From an uncultured Clostridia bacterium (GTDB lineage: Bacteria; Bacillota; Clostridia; TANB77; CAG-508): a DNA stretch of 64,000 bases. The stretch covers positions 1 to 64,000 of the forward strand of contig CAKPNF010000009.1 in NCBI GenBank assembly GCA_934168305.1. Reading direction: 5' to 3'. A program made the position numbers and the translations under genes. The notes under the pieces were generated by a model. The model did not search any database and was not told where the DNA came from. It saw only the letters and a list, made by a program, of their open reading frames with translations. Shown here piece by piece: positions 58,340 through 64,000 of this stretch (position 1 is the first letter of the stretch; each line of letters begins with the position of its first letter).

Positions 58340-59411
58340 ATGAAAAGAAAGATTTATAATGATTTACTTAACTGGAAAGAAAATTCTATAGATATACCAT
58401 TAATGATTATTGGAGCAAGACAAATATTTTTGTGAATCAGATAAGCCATTCAAAATTATATGTGCAGGAAGTCTACTAGGTGTTAAAATAAATCGTTTTC
58501 ATTCATCATTTCCTGTAGGAAAAGTAAAAATGGAATATATGTATCCAATGGACTTTGAAGAATTTTTAATGGCAACATCTAGCCAAGGTTTAATTGACGA
58601 AATTTATAAATGCTATAATGAAGTAATTCCAATGGCAAATGCATTGCATGAAAAATTATTATATTTATATAGACTATATTTATGCGTAGGAGGCATGCCA
58701 CAAGCAGTTCAAAATATAGTAGATGTAAATCAAAACATATTTGACTTTGACAAAACTATTGTTAAGAATATAATAGAGTCATATTTAAATGATATGAACC
58801 AATATATTTTGAATAATACAGAAAAATCAAGAATAGAAGCAATATACAAATCAATCCCTAGTCAATTAGGAAATGTAAGTAATAAATTTCAATATACAAA
58901 AATAAATTCAAATGCAAGAAGCAGAGATTATGAATCAGCATTACAATGGTTAATTTCAAGCACTATGATTTATAAATGCAATTTATTAAAAACGATTCAA
59001 ATTCCACCTAAAGCATATGCAGATGAAGAATATTTTAAATTGTATATAAGTGATGTAGGCTTACTTACATCTTTATTAGAAATTCAATATAATGATATTC
59101 TTTTAGATAATAAATTTTTATATAAAGGAAATATTGCAGAAAATTATGTGGCTGAACAATTGGTTAGAAATGGAGTTAGTTTATATTATTGGAAGTCAAA
59201 TAGTGATGCTGAAATAGATTTTATTTTGTATAATGAAGATGGTTTAATACCAATAGAAGTAAAAGCATCTGATAATATCACATCTAAAAGCCTGAATAGC
59301 TATATAAAAAAATATAATCCTAAATATGCTATAAGAATTTCTGGTAAAAATTTCGGATTTGAAAACAATATAAAATCGGTACCATTGTATGCAACATTTT
59401 TGGTAAGATAA
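58340..59411 (+). pseudogene. DUF4143 AAA ATPase with deleted P-loop region
   Basis: The gene starts at 58340 with KRKIYNDLLNWKENSIDIPL and MIIGARQ, exactly where GKT of Walker A should follow, then jumps at about 58421 to KYFCESDKPFKIICAGSLLG in another frame. Roughly 70-80 residues holding Walker A and the start of Walker B are missing. The rest is intact: the AAA part, AENYVAEQLVRNG and a C-terminal nuclease-like fold with YYWKSNSDAEIDFIL and PIEVKAS. The product cannot bind ATP normally. Confidence 0.88.
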
Positions 59412-59442
59412 AGGAAAACAAAATAAGTTGTTTTCCTTTTCT
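59411..59442 (+). terminator. Terminator after the DUF4143 gene
   Basis: AAGGAAAACAA and TTGTTTTCCTT are perfect 11-base arms followed by TTCTATTTCTT. Confidence 0.85.
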
Positions 59443-59484
59443 ATTTCTTATTAACAAATTTGTTTATGAGAGATTTGAAAAAAA

Positions 59485-59685
59485 TTACCGCTTAATCTCT
59501 AAACATGTTATGGATGATTTCATTGTGGAAAAAGAATTTTTCACATGAGTTATTGTAGTTACAAAATTATCAGAAAAATCATTAGAATAAGGATATTTTT
59601 CTAAAATTTTTCCTATTTCTTCACAATATTTTTGCAACGATTCTTTATCCTCTTTTGAAATATACACAGTACTTTTTCTACTCAT
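59485..59685 (-). CDS. Small unknown protein ending in CGG-TAA
   Basis: The 66-residue protein begins MSRKSTVYISKEDKESLQKY after GGAGG on the minus strand; a further upstream in-frame ATG overlaps that site. It is charged and helical with no membrane segment and I do not recognise it. Its last sense codon is CGG (59490-59488), followed by TAA. A +1 step at that CGG would replace the stop with twelve more residues, GNFFQISHKQIC, ending near 59448. Confidence 0.55.
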   Translation of the reverse strand: MSRKSTVYISKEDKESLQKYCEEIGKILEKYPYSNDFSDNFVTTITHVKNSFSTMKSSITCLEIKR

Positions 59686-59885
59686 TTTTATTTCCTCCAA
59701 TATTAATTGTGCTGTCTACTTGTTATATATGATAAATTCCAAAAGGAGATTATAAAATTTAATCTACATAAATTTATCATAATTTTATGTGGAATTCAAG
59801 TGCTTTATATATTTTGTAATCTTGACAAATTTAAAGTTTTATAAATTCTTTTTAAATTTTATTCAAGAATAGTCAAAAAATATAC

Positions 59886-59914
59886 TTGAAAAAAGAGTAT
59901 TTTTTATATATAAT
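59886..59914 (+). promoter_or_regulatory. Promoter of the second Ham1-like gene
   Basis: TTGAAA (59886-59891), 17-base spacer, TATAAT (59909-59914), 28 bases before the ATG. Confidence 0.75.
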
Positions 59915-59942
59915 AACAACATAATTTGAAGGAGAGAAAATA

Positions 59943-60516
59943 ATGGATAATGAAATTATTTTTGTAACACATAACACAGGCAAAATAAAATCAGCAGAAA
60001 AATATTTTAAAAATTTAAAATTCAAAACATATAAATATGAATTAGATGAACCAAGAAGTGATGATATAAAAAAAATAGCGACAGCAAAGGTAAAACAAGC
60101 ATATGAAATAGTAAAAAGGCCTTGTATTGCATTAGATACAGATTTTAGAATAGAGGAACTAAATGGTTTTCCAAGAGCATTTGTAAACTTTGCATTAGAA
60201 ACTATAGGAATAAACGGAATTTTAAAATTAATGGAAAATAAAGAAAATAGAAGTTGTGCATTTAATGAATGTTTGGCATATCATGATGGAGAAGAAATAC
60301 ATTATTTTTATGGAAGACATCCACGGAAATTTAACAAAAGAAATAAGAGGTTTAAATAGAGAAGAAAAATGGTCAGATTTATGGTACATTTTTAAGCCTA
60401 AAGGATTTGAAAAAACATTGGCAGAAATGAATAGTAAAGAAAGAGAAGAGAGAAGAAGAATTGATGGTTCAGTACAGGCAATGCAGGAATTTGCAAATTG
60501 GTATGAGAAAGAATAA
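59943..60516 (+). CDS. Ham1-like NTP pyrophosphatase, frame broken by +1 at CGG
   Basis: Zero frame runs to 60359. A +1 step at the CGG at 60324-60326 gives YFYGRHP then GNLTKEIRGLN and continues to 60516, about 190 residues, normal for the Ham1 family. Motifs are IIFVTHNTGKIKSAEKYF, the metal-binding region ALDTDFRIEELNGFPRAF, and in the +1 part LWYIFKPKGFEKTLAEM, the family's C-terminal signature. Both sides of the break are needed for the fold and neither is otherwise decayed. An indel pseudogene cannot be excluded. Confidence 0.75.
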
Positions 60517-60576
60517 GGGTATAGTATCTCAAAAAAATTGATGATACAAAATAGAAATTTGAGGAGAAAAAAGGAT

Positions 60577-61107
60577 ATGGAAACTTTTGATGTACTTAAT
60601 GAATATGGCGAATTTATAGGAAAAACAGCAACTAGAGAAGAATGCCATAAAAACGGTTATTGGCATAGAGCAGTATATGCTTTTATTATTGATGATAAAG
60701 GAAATGTATTACTACAAAAAAGAAGTGGAAATAAAAAATTATGGCCTAATATGTGGGATGTAACAGTAGGTGGACATGTTGATAGTGGTGAATTTGGAAG
60801 ACAAGCTTTAATAAGAGAAACTAAAGAAGAGTTAGGAATTCAAATATCAGATGATGATATTAAATATTTAGTTGGTTCAACATCAATAAATGAACAAGGA
60901 GATATTATAAATAAACACTATAATGAATGCTATTTGATTACAAAAAACATTGACACTTCAGAAATAAAAATTCAAAAAGAAGAAGTATCAGAAATTAAAT
61001 ATTTTTCTAAGGAAGAATTAATCAAAAGAATTGATAATAATTATGAAGGACTAACTAATAAAACTGGTCCTTGGAACTTTTTAAAAGTAATTCTAGAAAA
61101 ATTATGA
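60577..61107 (+). CDS. NUDIX hydrolase, IPP-isomerase-like subgroup
   Basis: The 176-residue protein has an N-terminal strand FDVLNEYGEFIGKTATREEC then HRAVYAFIIDDKGNVLLQKR and the NUDIX box GGHVDSGEFGRQALIRETKE with EELGI. The layout is the Idi/YfcD type, but true isomerase residues cannot be confirmed. The start at 60577 follows a GAGGAG-AAGGAT region; TTG 60538 is in frame but upstream of it. Its stop codon lies in a terminator hairpin. Confidence 0.85.
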   Translation: METFDVLNEYGEFIGKTATREECHKNGYWHRAVYAFIIDDKGNVLLQKRSGNKKLWPNMWDVTVGGHVDSGEFGRQALIRETKEELGIQISDDDIKYLVGSTSINEQGDIINKHYNECYLITKNIDTSEIKIQKEEVSEIKYFSKEELIKRIDNNYEGLTNKTGPWNFLKVILEKL

Positions 61108-61137
61108 CAGGTAATTAATTGAAATTATCTGTCTTTT
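61106..61137 (+). terminator. Terminator overlapping the NUDIX stop codon
   Basis: GACAGGTAATT and AATTATCTGTC arms pair with one mismatch, followed by TTTTATAAT. Confidence 0.8.
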
Positions 61138-61200
61138 ATAATATAATTGCAATTTAAATAAAAAAATAACTACAAAAATAATAAAAAAGGAACAAAAAAA

Positions 61201-62961
61201 ATGAAAAATAGTTTTTTAAACAGAACATTAAAAGGAACAAAATTATATATAATATTAACACTAATATTAAGTGCAATATATTCAAAACTTTTAGTATATA
61301 TACCAATGTTCATACAATATGCACTTGATGGAATTATAATGGGCAATGAAAATGTAATTCCAGCTTTAATAAGAAATTTATTTTATTCAGAAAGTAAAAT
61401 ATCAAAAATTATAATATTAACTTTAATACTAATATTAGTAAATATATTAGTATTTATAGTAAGTTATTTAAAAAGTAAAATTAATACAAAATTTAATCTA
61501 AAAATAAATAGAAATGTCAAAGAAATAATATTAAAACATATACCAAAAATAGAATATATAAAATTTAGTAGCATAGACAAATCAAATGTAATACAAAGAG
61601 TAAATAATGATGCTGCAACATATTCAGAATTTTTCAATTCGCAGATAAATCTATTTTTTGATACAATTTTTATTGTTATATTTGCAGTTGCACAAACTTT
61701 AAAACTAAATAGTACTATAGGAATATTTATAGGCGTAATTTGTTTTTTTATATTGTTTTTATCAATATGGTATTTTAAAGTTTCAAAGCCATTGGTTGAA
61801 GATGTAGTCGAAATGAACAAAGAAGTAATAAACAAAACAACTATAGGAATTGAAGAATCAAAGATGTTAAAAATTTTCAATAGAAAAGATAAAGAAATAG
61901 AAGATTTTTCAAAAATGAATAAGGAATATAAAAGAAAAGAAATAAAATTAGCTAAAATACAGGTAATATATGGAATAGGAACACATACTTTAAGAAATTT
62001 TAAAGAACCATTCATATTGTTATGGGGTGGAATCTTAGTTGTAAGAGGAGAACTGACACTTGCAACAATATCAATACTATTAACATATAATACAAAAATA
62101 TTAGAATATGTATATCAATCAGTAGACAAACTAAAGGCAATAAATGAATTTATAGTTGCTTATAAAAAATTAGCAGAATTAATGAAAATTGATGAAGACA
62201 ATGAAACAAATCCAGATGTAGAACTTGATGGAAATATAACTTTTGAAAATGTTACAATAAAATTAAATGATAATACAATATTGGAAAATTTGAATTTTAC
62301 AATAAATAAGAATGAAAATGTAGCAATTATAGGAGATAATGGTTCAGGTAAAACCGTTATATCAAAAACAATGTTAGGATTTTATGATTACACAGGAAAT
62401 ATCTATATAGGTAAATATAATATAAAATATGTTAGCAAAAAGAGTTTAAGAGATTATATTGGAATAGTTCTTCAAGATACATATTTATTTACAGATACAA
62501 TAAAAAACAATATTAATATCACAAATAGAAATATTGATGATAAAAAAATACAAGAGGTATTGAATTTAGCAGAAATATATGAAGATGTAAAAGGATTTGA
62601 TAATACAATTAATTATATGATTGGTAAAGGTGGCAATAATATATCTGGAGGCCAAAAACAAAGAATAGCAATAGCAAGAAATTTAATAAAAGAAAATAAA
62701 TTTATAATTTTTGATGATTCTTTATCAAAACTTGATACAAAAACAAAAAATAATATATTAAATAATATTATAGAAATGAAAAAAGGAACAATTATTATAT
62801 CACACGATTCAGAAATAGTTAAAAGATGTGATAAAGTTTTATTTATAAATAATAAAACTATTGAAGTAAGTAATCACCAGAAATTAATGGATAACAACAT
62901 GCTGTATAAAGAAATTATAAAAATAAGTAGTAATAAAATATTAGAAGATGAGGAATTATAA
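61201..62961 (+). CDS. ABC exporter half, membrane and ATPase domains fused
   Basis: The 586-residue protein has six membrane helices in the first 310 residues and a C-terminal ATPase. Walker A is GDNGSGKT (near 379-386), the Q-loop is in GIVLQDTYLF, the signature is ISGGQKQRIAIARN (near 482), Walker B is FIIFDDS (near 502) and the H-loop is IISHDSE. Walker B ends DDS rather than DE, so the catalytic glutamate is missing and this may be the degenerate half of a heterodimer with the next gene. Substrate unknown. Confidence 0.9.
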   Translation: MKNSFLNRTLKGTKLYIILTLILSAIYSKLLVYIPMFIQYALDGIIMGNENVIPALIRNLFYSESKISKIIILTLILILVNILVFIVSYLKSKINTKFNLKINRNVKEIILKHIPKIEYIKFSSIDKSNVIQRVNNDAATYSEFFNSQINLFFDTIFIVIFAVAQTLKLNSTIGIFIGVICFFILFLSIWYFKVSKPLVEDVVEMNKEVINKTTIGIEESKMLKIFNRKDKEIEDFSKMNKEYKRKEIKLAKIQVIYGIGTHTLRNFKEPFILLWGGILVVRGELTLATISILLTYNTKILEYVYQSVDKLKAINEFIVAYKKLAELMKIDEDNETNPDVELDGNITFENVTIKLNDNTILENLNFTINKNENVAIIGDNGSGKTVISKTMLGFYDYTGNIYIGKYNIKYVSKKSLRDYIGIVLQDTYLFTDTIKNNINITNRNIDDKKIQEVLNLAEIYEDVKGFDNTINYMIGKGGNNISGGQKQRIAIARNLIKENKFIIFDDSLSKLDTKTKNNILNNIIEMKKGTIIISHDSEIVKRCDKVLFINNKTIEVSNHQKLMDNNMLYKEIIKISSNKILEDEEL

Positions 62962-62964
62962 ATA

Positions 62965-64000
62965 ATGTTGGAGGAAATTTTTAAGAATTATAGAAAACAA
63001 GCAATTAAAATAGCAATACGGATGGTTTATTACTAGTATTATGGTTGTAGCTTTTATAGCCTATACGATAGTAATGATAGAATATGCAATACCAAGTAAA
63101 GATATAAATTTAATTTTAATATTTGGTATAAGTTATTTTGCAATTAATATTTTAAGGTCTATTGCAACATTTTTCGAAGACTTAAATGATGTAGGGTTCG
63201 AAAAAGAATTACAAGCAAATTATCGCGAAAAAATCTATAAAAAATTGCAGAATACAAAGCAAAGTGAACTAGATAAGATACAAGTAGGAGAAATATTAGA
63301 AAATATTATAAATGATACTAAGGAATTTTCTAAGTGGTATGGAACTGGAATATGCAGGTCGTATTTTGCAGGAATAGTAAGATTAGTAGGGACATTATTG
63401 GTTTTAGCTTATTTAAATATTCCTATTGTTACAATAACTTTTTTAATATATATAATAGGATTTTTTGTAACACATATTTTCAATAAAAAATCCATCCAAT
63501 ATACGAAGTTAAAAAGAGAAGCAAATGCTAAAATATTAAATTGGTCTAATGAACAAGTTCAGGGATATTCTACAATAAAAGCATTAGAAATTGAAGAAGA
63601 AAGATTAAATGAATTAAAAAACTTAATTTCACAATATGATAAAGTTACAAATAATCTAGAAAAAAATATTAGAATATATAGTTGTTTATACGATTTTATA
63701 GTATCTTTTGTAGGTGTAATAAATATACTAATAGGTTCAATTAGTGTAGAACAAGGAATTCTAACATATGGAGCTATGATAATACTTGCAAGATATATAA
63801 CATCACCAGAAGCGTATGCTAGATGGGTGATAGAAGGATTTCAATATAGAAATGTTGGAAAAATATCATATGAAAAAATTCAAAGTATTTTACAAAAAGA
63901 AGAAGAAAATATTGATGTTGGAATAAGCCTTGATAATGTGAAAAAGATTGAATTTAATGATGTTTGTTTTTCATATGATAACGAAAAAAATGTATTAAAT
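62965..64000 (+). CDS. Second ABC exporter half, +1 break at CGG, cut by window end
   Basis: The gene starts 3 bases after the first half. Zero frame reads MLEEIFKNYRKQAIKIAI and stops at a TAG after five more codons. A +1 step at the CGG at 63019-63021 gives GWFITSIMVVAFIAYTIV, the first membrane helix, and then stays open to the end of the window. The downstream part has STIKALEIEEERLNELKNLI, typical of ABC exporter intracellular loops, and the start of the ATPase domain IEFNDVCFSYDNEKNVLN. No other damage is seen. Confidence 0.75.

Overview
The window is from a very AT-rich, low-GC Gram-positive bacterium, most likely an uncultivated Clostridia member of Bacillota. The evidence is an hrcA-grpE-dnaK-dnaJ heat-shock cluster with CIRCE sites, a T-box leader ahead of aspS-gatCAB, a classic S10-spc-alpha ribosomal cluster with zinc-binding (C+) forms of S14, S4, L24, L36 and adenylate kinase, ECF sigma/DUF4179 pairs, and arginine coded almost only by AGA. 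I cannot fix the genus from sequence alone.

Layout. 1-2.6 kb: a NUDIX protein and a prepilin-like surface protein. 2.6-7.7 kb: heat-shock operon. 7.7-18.5 kb: ruvB and queH embedded in a cell-surface glycan block (PssD/PssE-like pair, GT-C membrane glycosyltransferases, FAD oxidoreductase, beta-propeller, acyltransferase 3). 18.5-24.4 kb: aspS-gatC-gatA-gatB, the indirect amidotransferase route to Asn-tRNA, under a T-box whose specifier reads AAC (Asn). 24.4-25.1 kb: a small membrane protein and rpsT on the minus strand. 25.2-42.1 kb: the ribosomal, secY, adk, map, infA, rpoA super-operon, lacking rpmD (L30). 42.2-64 kb: an accessory region with a PAP2 phosphatase, hydrolase, nucleotide-pool enzymes, gene fragments, two ECF sigma/anti-sigma operons, HxlR, a zinc-macrodomain/SirTM-sirtuin/DUF1848 operon, a decayed DUF4143 ATPase, and an ABC exporter pair cut by the window end.

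Most striking observation. Four otherwise healthy genes (prepilin-like protein, GT-C glycosyltransferase, Ham1-type pyrophosphatase, ABC half-transporter) are each broken by one +1 frame change. In all four the zero-frame codon at the break is CGG followed by A, so that a +1 step puts GGA (Gly) in frame. By my hand reading, in-frame CGG occurs only twice elsewhere in the window. This points to CGG being an unassigned or starved codon used for +1 frameshifting, or less likely to a systematic sequence error. It is the main candidate for an undescribed system.

A second theme is at least nine intergenic foldback elements of 50-135 bp with long inverted arms. Four lie in the aspS-gatCAB operon, three share TIRs near AAAATYGATTAAAAG, and two share a GGGGAC/AAATTGGTTGAAA core. 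A short repeat, GATGAACGA, also sits upstream of rpsQ, adk and rpsD. All boundaries, structures and counts were read by eye; no database search was run.
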